From: Streptomyces sp. RFCAC02
GTDB lineage: Bacteria > Actinomycetota > Actinomycetes > Streptomycetales > Streptomycetaceae
Direction: 5' to 3'
Assembly: GCF_004193175.1 (NCBI RefSeq)
Contig: NZ_SAUH01000001.1
Location: forward strand, 1,839,501-1,903,500
Length of the DNA: 64,000 nucleotides
Below, piece by piece: positions 51,326 through 60,013 of the stretch (positions are counted from its first letter, which is position 1; each line of letters opens with the position of its first letter). Made by a program: the position numbers and the translations under genes. The notes beneath the pieces were generated by a model, which saw nothing but the letters and a program-made list of their open reading frames with translations, made no database searches and was not told the origin of the DNA.

Positions 51326-54300
51326 TCACTCGTCGGCGGATGCGGACACCGAGGGCGGCGGCGCCGCCTCGGCCGCGGCCGCCTTGGCGGACTTCTTGGC
51401 CGCGGTCTTCTTGACCGTCTTCTTCGTGGCGGCCTTCTTGGTGGTCTTCTTGGCCGCCGTCTTCTTCGCGGTGGTCTTGGCCGCCGTCTTCTTCGCCGCG
51501 GCCTTCTTGGCCGTCTTCCTGGCCGCCGTCTTCTTCGTGCCGGCCGGGACGACCGTGATGACGGCCTCGGTCGCGCCCTCGGGCGAACCGGCCGGGGCCG
51601 ACGCGCGCCGCACCGCCCGCCGCCGGGGCGGCGGGACGACGTCGGCGGTGCCGGAACCGGCCCCGTCCGCGGGCTCGTCGGCCGCTGCCGCCGGCTCGGG
51701 AGCCGTGGTGGCGGCCGTGGCCGGCACGACGACGACCTCGGGCTCCGCCGTGGTCCGCGGCGAGCCGGCCGGGACCGTCACCTTGCGGGCGCCGCGCCGG
51801 GGCGCAGGCTCGGCCTCGGCCTCGGCGGCGGGAGCCGGCTCGGGCCCGGCCGTCGCGGGACCGGCGGGGAGGACGACCTCCTCCGCCGCCGCACCGGCAC
51901 TCCTGGGCGGCCCGGCGGGCGCGCTCACCTTGCGGGTGACGCGACGCCTGCGGCGCGGCCCGGCCTCCTCGGTGGCCGGAGCCTCCGGGGCCTCGGCCGC
52001 CGGGGTCTCCGCCACCGGGGCCTGCGGCTCCGGCTCCTCGGCCACCGGCTCCTCCACCGCCGGCTCCTCGGCCACGGGCGCCTGCTCGGCGGGCGTCTCC
52101 CGCACGGCCGGCTCGGCCTGCTGCTCGGCGCCGCCCTTGCCGCGCTTGCGGCCCTTGCGGCCGGCACCGCCGCCGCCCGGTACCTGCCCGTGGTCGACGT
52201 GGACGATGACACCGCGGCCGTTGCAGTGCACACAGGGCTCGGAGAACGACTCGAGCAGGCCCTGCCCGACGCGCTTGCGCGTCATCTGGACGAGGCCGAG
52301 CGACGTCACCTCGGCGACCTGGTGCTTGGTCCGGTCACGACCCAGGCATTCGAGGAGCCGCCGCAGCACGAGGTCGCGGTTGGACTCCAGCACCATGTCG
52401 ATGAAGTCGATCACGATGATGCCGCCGAGGTCGCGCAGCCGGAGCTGCCGGACGATCTCCTCGGCCGCCTCCAGGTTGTTCCGGGTGACGGTCTCCTCGA
52501 GGTTGCCGCCCTGACCGGTGAACCGGCCGGTGTTGACGTCGATGACGACCATCGCCTCGGTGCGGTCGATGACGAGCGAACCACCGCTCGGCAGCCACAC
52601 CTTCCGGTCCAGGGCCTTCGCGAGCTGCTCGTCGATCCGGTAGGTCGCGAACACGTCGACCTCGGACGTCCACCGCTGGAGCCGGTCCACGAGGTCGGGC
52701 GCCACGTGCGAGACATAGCCGTGGATCGTCTCCCAGGCGTCGTCACCGCTGACGATGACCTTGGAGAAGTCCTCGTTGAAGATGTCCCGGACGACACGGA
52801 CGGTCATGTCCGGCTCGCCGTACAGGAGGGACGGCGCGTTGCCCTTCTTCGCCTTCTTCCGGATCTCCTCCCACTGCGCCTGGAGCCGCTCCACGTCGCG
52901 CGTGAGCTCGGCCTCGGTGGCGCCCTCGGCGGCGGTGCGCACGATGACGCCGGCGTCCTCGGGGACGATCCGCTTCAGGATCTGCTTCAGCCGGGCACGC
53001 TCGGTGTCGGGCAGCTTGCGGCTGATGCCGGTCATCGACCCCTCGGGGACATAGACCAGGTAGCGGCCCGGCAGCGAGATCTGGCTCGTGAGCCGCGCGC
53101 CCTTGTGACCGATGGGGTCCTTGGTCACCTGGACGAGGACGGGCTGGCCGGACTTCAGCGCGGTCTCGATGCGGCGCGGGCCGTGGCCGAGGCCGAGGGC
53201 CTCGAAGTTGACCTCACCGGCGTACAGGACGGCGTTGCGGCCCTTGCCGATGTCGACGAACGCCGCCTCCATGGACGGCAGGACGTTCTGGACCTTGCCG
53301 AGGTAGACGTTGCCGACGTAGCTGGCGGACTGCTCCTTGTTGACGAAGTGCTCGACGAGGACGTTGTCCTCCAGCACGCCGATCTGGGTGCGCTCGCCGC
53401 TCTCCCGCACGACCATGACCCGCTCGACGGACTCCCGGCGCGCCAGGAACTCCGCCTCGGTGATGATGGGCGCCCGGCGGCGGCCCTGCTCGCGGCCCTC
53501 GCGGCGGCGCTGCTTCTTCGCCTCCAGACGGGTCGAGCCCTTGATGGACTGCACGCCGTCCGCGCTCTCGGCCGTCTCGTCGCGCTTGCGGCGCGGCTCG
53601 CGGACCTTGATGACGGTGCGCTCCGGGTCGTCGGCGGCGACGGGCTCGGCCGCGCCCTCGCCGTCGCCGCTGCGGCGGCGCCTGCGCCGCCGGCGGCGGG
53701 AGCCGCCGGCCTCGTCGGCCGCCCCGGAGTCGTGGTCGGCCTCGTCGCCGGTGTCGGCGGGCTCCGCGGTGTCCGGCTCGGCGTGGTCCGCCGGCCGCTC
53801 GTCCTCGGCGAAGGCGCGCTCGGGCGCCTCGTCCCGCTCCTGGCCGCCGGCCGCCGCCTCGGCGGCGCGCTCGGCGGTCTCGCCCCTGCGGCGGCGGCGG
53901 CCGCCCCTGCGCCGGCGGCGCGCGGGCCGGTCGGCGGCGTACGCCTCGTCCTCGGCGCCGGTGTCGTCGGCCGTGGTACCGCCCGCTTCCTCGGCGTCCC
54001 AGGCGGCCTCGTCCTCGTAGCCGTCCTCGTGCTCGTCCTCGTCGGCGCGTCCGCGGCCGGCGGCGGCCTCCTCGGCCGCGCGCTGCGGCGTCTGGAACAT
54101 GGGCGCCTGGAACACGGGGGCCTGGAACACGGCGACCGGGGCCGCCGGTGCCGTCACCGGGTGCCCGGTGTCGGAGGTCCGGGCGGGCTCGGCCCGCTCG
54201 TCGCCGCCCCGGCGGCGACGGCGCGGCGCGGTCTCCTCCTGCGGCGCGGTCGTCTCCTCGGCGACGGGTTCGGGGGCCTCGGCACCGCGGGTGGCACGGC

Positions 54301-55483
54301 GGCGACGGCGCGGCGCGGCCTCCTCCGCCGGTGCGGCGGCCTCGGCCGCCTTCGGCTCCTCGTCGGCCCCGGGCGCGGCCACATCGCGGGTGGCACGGCG
54401 CCGGCGGCGCGGAGCGGCCGGCTCGGCCACCTCCGACACGGCGGCCGCCTCGGCCTCCGGCGACTCCTCGGCCGGCTCCGGCACCTCGACCACGGCCGCG
54501 GCCTCGGAGGCGACGGTCTCGGGTGCCGCCGCCGCGCGCGTGGCACGGCGCCGGCGGCGCGGCGCGGCCTCCTCCGCCGGTGCGGCGGCCTCGGCTGCTT
54601 CCTCGGCGGCGGCGCCGGCGGGCTCGGCAGCGACGGCCTCGGGGGTCGCGACACCGCGTGTGGCACGGCGGCGACGGCGCGGAGCGGCCGGCTCGGCCAC
54701 CTCCGACACGGCGGCCGCCTCGGCCTCCGGCGACTCCTCGGCCGCCTCGGGGACCTCGACCACGGCCGCGGGCTCGGAGGCCACGGCCTCGGGGGTCGCG
54801 ACACCGCGTGTCGCGCGGCGCCGGCGGCGCGGAGCGGCCGGCTCGGCCACCTCCGACACGGCGGCCGCCTCGGCCTCCGGCGACTCCTCGGCCGGCTCCG
54901 GCACCTCGATCACCGCGGCGGGCGCCGGCTCGGTGGCCTCCGGGGACGTGGCCGCACGGGTGGCGCGGCGACGGCGCGGAGCGGCCGGCTCGGGCTCGGC
55001 GACCGCTTCGGCACCGGCCTCGGCGGCGGGAGCGGACGCGGCGCGCGTCGCACGGCGGCGGCGCGGCGCCGGGGTCTCGTCCGGCGGGGGCGGGGCGGTG
55101 CCCGGGTCGGGGACCACCGGGTCCTCGGCGGCCGTCGGCTCGGCGGCCGGCTCCGGGGCGGCAGCGGCGGCCGTCTTCGTGGTCCTGCGGCGCCGGGCTG
55201 GCGCCGGGGCGTCGCCGGTGCCGTCATCGGCCGTGGCGGCGGACGCGGCGCGCGTCGCACGGCGGCGGCGCGGCGCCGGCGGCGCCTCCTCGGCCTCGCC
55301 GGTGACGCGCGTCACCTCGTCCTCGCCACCGGCCGCGGCCGGCTCGGGCGCCGCGGCCGGGCGCGTGGCGCGGCGCCTGCGGCGCGGGGGAAGGGTGTCG
55401 CTGGGGCTGGTGGTGTCGTCCGTACGGTCGGTCTCGACGCGTTCTGTGTTGTCCGCTTCCGCGGGTTCGTTCGGCTCGTGCAT
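51326..55483 (-). CDS. rne: Ribonuclease E/G, giant repeat-rich form
   Basis: 1385 residues from ATG 55483. The first ~640 residues are low-complexity: about ten basic motifs APRRRRRATR alternate with acidic Ala/Glu/Pro linkers. The catalytic part starts near residue 690 with the S1 domain (IGVLEDNVLVEHFVNKEQS, ASYVGNVYLGKVQNVLPSM), then RNase E core, catalytic Asp in VVIDVNTGRFTG (about 982) and IIVIDFIDM, and the zinc-link CVHCNGRG. The C-terminal ~240 residues repeat the basic/acidic pattern and finish with a Lys/Ala tail (KKTAARKTAKKAAAKKTA) like histone H1. It processes mRNA and rRNA; the basic repeats probably bind RNA or partner proteins. Typical Streptomyces RNase E layout, unusually long. 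Confidence 0.95.
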   Translation of the reverse strand: MHEPNEPAEADNTERVETDRTDDTTSPSDTLPPRRRRRATRPAAAPEPAAAGGEDEVTRVTGEAEEAPPAPRRRRATRAASAATADDGTGDAPAPARRRRTTKTAAAAAPEPAAEPTAAEDPVVPDPGTAPPPPDETPAPRRRRATRAASAPAAEAGAEAVAEPEPAAPRRRRATRAATSPEATEPAPAAVIEVPEPAEESPEAEAAAVSEVAEPAAPRRRRRATRGVATPEAVASEPAAVVEVPEAAEESPEAEAAAVSEVAEPAAPRRRRRATRGVATPEAVAAEPAGAAAEEAAEAAAPAEEAAPRRRRRATRAAAAPETVASEAAAVVEVPEPAEESPEAEAAAVSEVAEPAAPRRRRRATRDVAAPGADEEPKAAEAAAPAEEAAPRRRRRATRGAEAPEPVAEETTAPQEETAPRRRRRGGDERAEPARTSDTGHPVTAPAAPVAVFQAPVFQAPMFQTPQRAAEEAAAGRGRADEDEHEDGYEDEAAWDAEEAGGTTADDTGAEDEAYAADRPARRRRRGGRRRRRGETAERAAEAAAGGQERDEAPERAFAEDERPADHAEPDTAEPADTGDEADHDSGAADEAGGSRRRRRRRRRSGDGEGAAEPVAADDPERTVIKVREPRRKRDETAESADGVQSIKGSTRLEAKKQRRREGREQGRRRAPIITEAEFLARRESVERVMVVRESGERTQIGVLEDNVLVEHFVNKEQSASYVGNVYLGKVQNVLPSMEAAFVDIGKGRNAVLYAGEVNFEALGLGHGPRRIETALKSGQPVLVQVTKDPIGHKGARLTSQISLPGRYLVYVPEGSMTGISRKLPDTERARLKQILKRIVPEDAGVIVRTAAEGATEAELTRDVERLQAQWEEIRKKAKKGNAPSLLYGEPDMTVRVVRDIFNEDFSKVIVSGDDAWETIHGYVSHVAPDLVDRLQRWTSEVDVFATYRIDEQLAKALDRKVWLPSGGSLVIDRTEAMVVIDVNTGRFTGQGGNLEETVTRNNLEAAEEIVRQLRLRDLGGIIVIDFIDMVLESNRDLVLRRLLECLGRDRTKHQVAEVTSLGLVQMTRKRVGQGLLESFSEPCVHCNGRGVIVHVDHGQVPGGGGAGRKGRKRGKGGAEQQAEPAVRETPAEQAPVAEEPAVEEPVAEEPEPQAPVAETPAAEAPEAPATEEAGPRRRRRVTRKVSAPAGPPRSAGAAAEEVVLPAGPATAGPEPAPAAEAEAEPAPRRGARKVTVPAGSPRTTAEPEVVVVPATAATTAPEPAAAADEPADGAGSGTADVVPPPRRRAVRRASAPAGSPEGATEAVITVVPAGTKKTAARKTAKKAAAKKTAAKTTAKKTAAKKTTKKAATKKTVKKTAAKKSAKAAAAEAAPPPSVSASADE
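54409..54910 (-). repeat. Near-identical DNA repeats inside rne
   Basis: A block of about 65-70 identical bases starting near 54409 recurs near 54679 and 54829, i.e. offsets of 270 and 150 bases. Both offsets are multiples of 30, so the frame is kept. The 150-base unit encodes a 50-residue module (VEVPEPAEESPEAEAAAVSE, VAEPAAPRRRRRATR). Confidence 0.8.
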
Positions 55484-55682
55484 GCGGGCGGTTCTCCCGT
55501 CACGCTCCCGGGCGCCTCGCCTGTGACGGCGGGCGCCGCTCGGGAGCTGTCGTGTAGCTCGCCGGTTCCAGTCCGTCAGGGCCTGGCTACGGCGAAAGTC
55601 CTCTGGTCGGTGCGTCGCCCGGAAACGGCGGTGCCCGAGTGGCTCCCTGGCACCCAGCCTGTTCGGCGGCGCGGCAACGGCG

Positions 55683-56483
55683 TCACTGCCCGGCGAGCTC
55701 CGGCGCCGCCGCGGCCTGCTGCCCGGCGGCCGTGGGTGGGGCGGCCAAGGCGGCGTCGCGGTCGGGCGCGAGCGGGTCGGTCACCGTGCCGGTCTCCTCA
55801 TCGAGCGGCCCCTGCGCCAGCCTCGTCACCCCTGCGGGGACCGGCGGCGCCAGGCCGGCCGCAGCGCGGAGACCGGACAGGACGTCGTCTGGTCGTACGG
55901 CAGGTGTGAGGTGCCGTACTACCAGGCGCAGTATCGCACAAGGGCGGGTCCCCGTCCCATCGGGTCCGCCCACGGCGCCGTCACCGGCCCCGGATCCGGC
56001 CGTGAGCGAGACCACTGCGGCCCGCGCGTCGAAGGAGCGCAGCCCCTTCTTGGTCTGCCGCCGCACCTCGACCGCGTCCGCCGCGAGGAACGCCGCCACC
56101 GCCCCGGCAGCCCGCTCGGGCTCCACGCCGTCGAGGCGCAGCTCCCACAGCGACGCGGTGAGCCGCTCGGCGAAGTCGGCGGTCCGCGCCTCGACGGCGT
56201 CGATGACGTCGAGGCCGGGCGGCAGCGACGTGTCGAGGCCGGCCCGCAGCGCCTCCGGGTCGCGGGGCGCGCTCAGGGCGATCTCCAGGTACTCCGCCTC
56301 GCTCGCGGTGCCGGTGGGCGCCGCGTTCGCGTAGGAGACCTTCGGGTGCGGGGTGAATCCCGCCGAGTACGCCATGGGCACGGCGGCCCGGCGCAGCGCC
56401 CGCTCGAAGGCGCGCTGGAAGTCGCGGTGGCTGGTGAATCGCAGGCGGCCCCGCTTGGTGTAGCGCAGTCGGATGCGCTGCAC
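55683..56483 (-). CDS. DUF2344 / radical SAM-associated protein (TIGR03936-like)
   Basis: 266 residues from ATG 56483. The family start is clear: MQRIRLRYTKRGRLRFTSHR, DFQRAFERALRRAAVPMAYS, FTPHPKVSYANAAPTG. The C-terminal part is variable. This protein is nearly always encoded beside or fused to the radical SAM protein found immediately upstream here. Function unknown; a role in tRNA/rRNA modification is suspected from its neighbourhood with rne and ribosomal genes. Confidence 0.92.
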   Translation of the reverse strand: MQRIRLRYTKRGRLRFTSHRDFQRAFERALRRAAVPMAYSAGFTPHPKVSYANAAPTGTASEAEYLEIALSAPRDPEALRAGLDTSLPPGLDVIDAVEARTADFAERLTASLWELRLDGVEPERAAGAVAAFLAADAVEVRRQTKKGLRSFDARAAVVSLTAGSGAGDGAVGGPDGTGTRPCAILRLVVRHLTPAVRPDDVLSGLRAAAGLAPPVPAGVTRLAQGPLDEETGTVTDPLAPDRDAALAAPPTAAGQQAAAAPELAGQ

Positions 56484-56749
56484 CGCGGGTGCGGGCGGCG
56501 GGCCTACGGGCTGTCGCTTGCCCAGTTGTGGTCAGTCCCTCGCGTGCTCGGTCGTGGTCGGGTCGGGCCGGCCCGCCGGACGGCGTGCCGTTGCCTCACC
56601 CCCAAGGTTACGTGCAGCCCGGCGCGCCCCCACGACGGAGCACCCCGGCCCGCCGTGCCGGTGCCCCGCCCGTACCCGTTCATGCCGTCCGGGCCGGCGC
56701 GTCCCGGCGGAGGGAAGCGCCGCCCGCGTCCCCTCCGCACCGGCCGGAC

Positions 56750-58675
56750 CTACTGCTTCACCGACAGCGGCAGCAGCTTCCTGCCCGTGGGACCGATCTC
56801 GATCCCGGTGCCCATCGCGGGGCACACGCCGCAGTCGAAGCACGGGGTCCAGCGGCAGTCCTCGACCTCCGTCTCGTCGAGCGCGTCCTGCCAGTCGTCC
56901 CACAGCCAGTCCTTGTCGAGACCGGAGTCGAGGTGGTCCCACGGCAGGACCTCCTCGTAGGAGCGCTCGCGGGTCGTGTACCAGTCGACATCGACGCCGA
57001 ACGGCGCCAGCGCCCCCTCCGCCGCCTTCATCCACTGGTCGTAGGAGAAGTACTCGCGCCAGCCGTCGAACCGGCCGCCCGCCTCGTACACGGCCCGGAC
57101 GACCGCGCCGACGCGGCGGTCGCCGCGGGACAGCAGGCCCTCGACGATGCCCGGCTTGCCGTCGTGGTACCGGAAGCCGATGGAGCGGCCGTAGCGCTTG
57201 TCGCCGCGGATGCGGTCGCGGAGCTTCGCGAGGCGCGCGTCGGTCTCCTCGGCGGAGAGCTGCGGCGCCCACTGGAACGGGGTGTGCGGCTTCGGCACGA
57301 AGCCGCCGATGGACACGGTGCAGCGGATGTCGTTGGAGCCGGACACCTCACGGCCCTTCGCGATGACCTTGACCGCCATGTCGGCGATCTGGAGGACGTC
57401 CTCGTCGGTCTCGGTGGGCAGGCCGCACATGAAGTACAGCTTGACCTGGCGCCAGCCGTTGCCGTACGCGGTGGCGACGGTGCGGATCAGGTCGTCCTCG
57501 GAGACCATCTTGTTGATCACCTTGCGGATGCGCTCGCTGCCGCCCTCGGGCGCGAAGGTGAGGCCGGACCTGCGGCCGTTGCGGGTCAGCTCGTTCGCCA
57601 GGTCGATGTTGAACGCGTCGACGCGGGTGGACGGCAGGGACAGGCCGATCTTGTCCGCCTCGTACCGGTCGGCGAGCCCCCCGGCGATGTCGGCGATCTC
57701 GCTGTGGTCCGCCGACGACAGCGACAGCAGGCCGACCTCCTCGAAGCCGGTCGCGGCGAGGCCGCGCTCCACCATGTCGCCGATGCCGGTGATGGACCGC
57801 TCGCGCACCGGCCGGGTGATCATGCCGGCCTGGCAGAACCGGCAGCCGCGCGTGCAGCCGCGGAAGATCTCCACCGACATCCGCTCGTGCACCGTCTCGG
57901 CGAGCGGCACGAGCGGCTTCTTCGGGTACGGCCAGGAGTCCAGGTCCATCACCGTGTGCTTGGACACACGCCACGGGACGCCGGACCGGTTCGGCACGAC
58001 GCGGCCGATCCGGCCGTCCGGCAGATACTCGACGTCGTAGAAGCCCGGCACGTACACCCCGCCGGTGCGCGCGAGGCGCAGCAGCAGCCCGGTGCGGCCG
58101 TCGGGGCGGCCCTCGGCCTTCCAGGCGCGCACGACCTCCGTGATGTCGATGACGGCCTGCTCGCCGTCCCCGAGCACCGCGCAGTCGATGAACTCGGCGA
58201 TCGGCTCCGGGTTGAACGCGGCGTGCCCGCCGGCCACCACGATCGGGTGGTCCTCGGTGCGGTCGGCCGCCGACAGCGGGATGCCGGACAGGTCGAGCGC
58301 GGTGAGGAGGTTGGTGTAGCCCAGCTCGGTGGAGAACGACACGCCCAGCACGTCGAACGCGCCCACCGGCCGGTGCCCGTCGACCGTGAACTGGGGGACG
58401 CCGTGCTCGCGCATCAGCTCCTCCAGATCCGGCCACACGCTGTAGGTGCGCTCGGCGAGGACGCCGTCGCGCTCGTTCAGGACCTCGTAGAGGATCATGA
58501 CGCCCTGGTTGGGGAGGCCGACCTCGTAGGCGTCCGGGTACATCAGTGCCCACCGGACGTCGCAGGCGTCCCACTCCTTCACGGTGGAGTTGAGCTCGCC
58601 GCCCACGTACTGGATCGGCTTCTGGACGTGCGGGAGCAGGGCCTCCAGGCGCGGGAAGACCGACTCGACTGGCAT
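56750..58675 (-). CDS. B12-type radical SAM protein (TIGR03960-like)
   Basis: 641 residues from ATG 58675. The N-terminal ~250 residues form the B12-binding-like fold (FSTELGYTNLLTALDLSGI, VAGGHAAFNPEPIAEFID). The Fe-S cluster motif CTRGCRFCQAG has Cys274, 278 and 281. TIM-barrel segments follow (LSLPSTRVDAFNIDLANEL, TFAPEGGSERIRKVINKM, KLYFMCGLPTETDEDV). The C-terminus carries extra cysteines (CRWTPCFDCGVCPAMG). Its reaction is not known; it forms a conserved pair with the DUF2344 gene downstream. Confidence 0.94.
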   Translation of the reverse strand: MPVESVFPRLEALLPHVQKPIQYVGGELNSTVKEWDACDVRWALMYPDAYEVGLPNQGVMILYEVLNERDGVLAERTYSVWPDLEELMREHGVPQFTVDGHRPVGAFDVLGVSFSTELGYTNLLTALDLSGIPLSAADRTEDHPIVVAGGHAAFNPEPIAEFIDCAVLGDGEQAVIDITEVVRAWKAEGRPDGRTGLLLRLARTGGVYVPGFYDVEYLPDGRIGRVVPNRSGVPWRVSKHTVMDLDSWPYPKKPLVPLAETVHERMSVEIFRGCTRGCRFCQAGMITRPVRERSITGIGDMVERGLAATGFEEVGLLSLSSADHSEIADIAGGLADRYEADKIGLSLPSTRVDAFNIDLANELTRNGRRSGLTFAPEGGSERIRKVINKMVSEDDLIRTVATAYGNGWRQVKLYFMCGLPTETDEDVLQIADMAVKVIAKGREVSGSNDIRCTVSIGGFVPKPHTPFQWAPQLSAEETDARLAKLRDRIRGDKRYGRSIGFRYHDGKPGIVEGLLSRGDRRVGAVVRAVYEAGGRFDGWREYFSYDQWMKAAEGALAPFGVDVDWYTTRERSYEEVLPWDHLDSGLDKDWLWDDWQDALDETEVEDCRWTPCFDCGVCPAMGTGIEIGPTGRKLLPLSVKQ

Positions 58676-58764
58676 GGCTGCGCCTTCCGGGGAGCGTGTG
58701 GGGATCGGGGTCCGTGCGGACCATTCAGCGTACCGGCAGCGCGCGGGGCCGCCGCGCGGGCGAG

Positions 58765-59958
58765 TCAGGGGGCGGCCGGCGGGCGCTTCAGCCGGATCGA
58801 CTGGAGCAGCCCGATGGCGATCCAGGACGCGAACATGGCGGTGCCCCCGTACGACAGGAACGGCAGCGGCACGCCGGCGACCGGCATGATGCCGAGGGCC
58901 ATGCCGATGTTCTCGAAGCACTGGAACGCCATCCACGCCACGACGCCGGCCGCGATGACGGTGCTGTACAGGTCCGTCGACTCGCGGGCGATGCGCAGCG
59001 CCCGCCACAGCACGATGCCGATGACGAGGATGATGCCGCCCGCGCCGACGAATCCGAGCTCCTCGCCCGCGACGGTGAAGATGAAGTCGGTGTGCTGCTC
59101 GGGGACGAACTGGCCGGTGGTCTGGGTCCCCTGGAAGAGGCCCTTGCCGTACATCCCGCCGGAGCCGATGGCGATCCTGGCCTGGTTCGTGTTGTAGCCG
59201 ACGCCGGACGGGTCGCGCGAGGGGTCGGCGAAGGCGGCGAAGCGGTCGATCTGGTAGCTGTCGAGGAGGCCGAGCAGCCACACCGCGGTGCCGGCCGCGA
59301 TGCCGGCGCCGATGAGGCCGAGGGACCAGCGCAGGGGCGCCCCGGACGCCAGCAGGATGCCCAGCACGATGAAGCTGAGGACCATGGCCATGCCCATGTC
59401 GTCCACGACGACGACGGCCAGCGGGGCCGCGGCGAGCCCGAGGGCCTGCAGCACGGCCCGGGTGCCGGGGAACTCGCGGTCCCCGGCGTCGACCTGGTCG
59501 GAGAGGATCACGGCCATCCCGAGGATGATCGCGACCTTCGCGAACTCGCCGGGCTGGAGCGTGTAGCCGCCGATCGATATCCAGGCGCGCTGCCCGTTGA
59601 TCTCGGTGCCGAGCGGCGTGAAGACGAGGAGCATCGCGCCGAGGGAGAGCGCGAACAGGACGGGGGCCGCGCTGCGGAGCCGCTGGTGGCCGAGCCACAT
59701 GACGCCGGCGGCGAGGGCGACGCCGATCGCCAGATTGATGATCTGGCGTATGAGGAAGAACTCGGGGTCGCCCTCGGTGATGCCGGTGCGGTTGCGGGTC
59801 GCCGAGTAGATCAGGACGGTGCCGGCGCCCGAGAGGGCGAGCGCGGCGAGCAGGAGCAGCCAGTCGATCCGGCGGGCCACGGAGTCGCGGGCCGCGAGCC
59901 TGCGCCAGCCGCTCCTGCGCGGGGCGAGCCGGTCGATGGTCAGGTTGCGCACGCTCAC
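58765..59958 (-). CDS. rodA: Rod-shape SEDS glycosyltransferase RodA
   Basis: 397 residues from GTG 59958 with GGAGG upstream. About ten membrane helices and SEDS signatures: GQRAWISIGGYTLQPGEFAK, VVVDDMGMAMVLSFIVLGI, ARIAIGSGGMYGKGLFQGTQ, TDFIFTVAGEELGFVG and VPLPFLSYGGTAM. It polymerises lipid II into glycan strands with the PBP2 encoded just upstream. In Streptomyces this gene (sfr) acts in spore wall synthesis. Confidence 0.96.
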   Translation of the reverse strand: MSVRNLTIDRLAPRRSGWRRLAARDSVARRIDWLLLLAALALSGAGTVLIYSATRNRTGITEGDPEFFLIRQIINLAIGVALAAGVMWLGHQRLRSAAPVLFALSLGAMLLVFTPLGTEINGQRAWISIGGYTLQPGEFAKVAIILGMAVILSDQVDAGDREFPGTRAVLQALGLAAAPLAVVVVDDMGMAMVLSFIVLGILLASGAPLRWSLGLIGAGIAAGTAVWLLGLLDSYQIDRFAAFADPSRDPSGVGYNTNQARIAIGSGGMYGKGLFQGTQTTGQFVPEQHTDFIFTVAGEELGFVGAGGIILVIGIVLWRALRIARESTDLYSTVIAAGVVAWMAFQCFENIGMALGIMPVAGVPLPFLSYGGTAMFASWIAIGLLQSIRLKRPPAAP

Positions 59959-60013
59959 CCGTCCGCCTCCCCGCTCGCCGCCGGCATCGTCGTGGATATG
60001 TCGGCCGTCACGG

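Noticed and set aside
54409..54910. Regular repeats considered as a CRISPR array
   Set aside because: Repeats are in frame within rne, have unequal spacing and encode protein modules; no unique spacers.
50501..55909. 1802-codon plus-strand ORF
   Set aside because: Lies antisense to rplU, rpmA and rne. Its repeats mirror the rne repeats and it has no ribosome site or domain.
56489..59197. 902-codon plus-strand ORF
   Set aside because: Antisense shadow of the radical SAM gene and the end of rodA.
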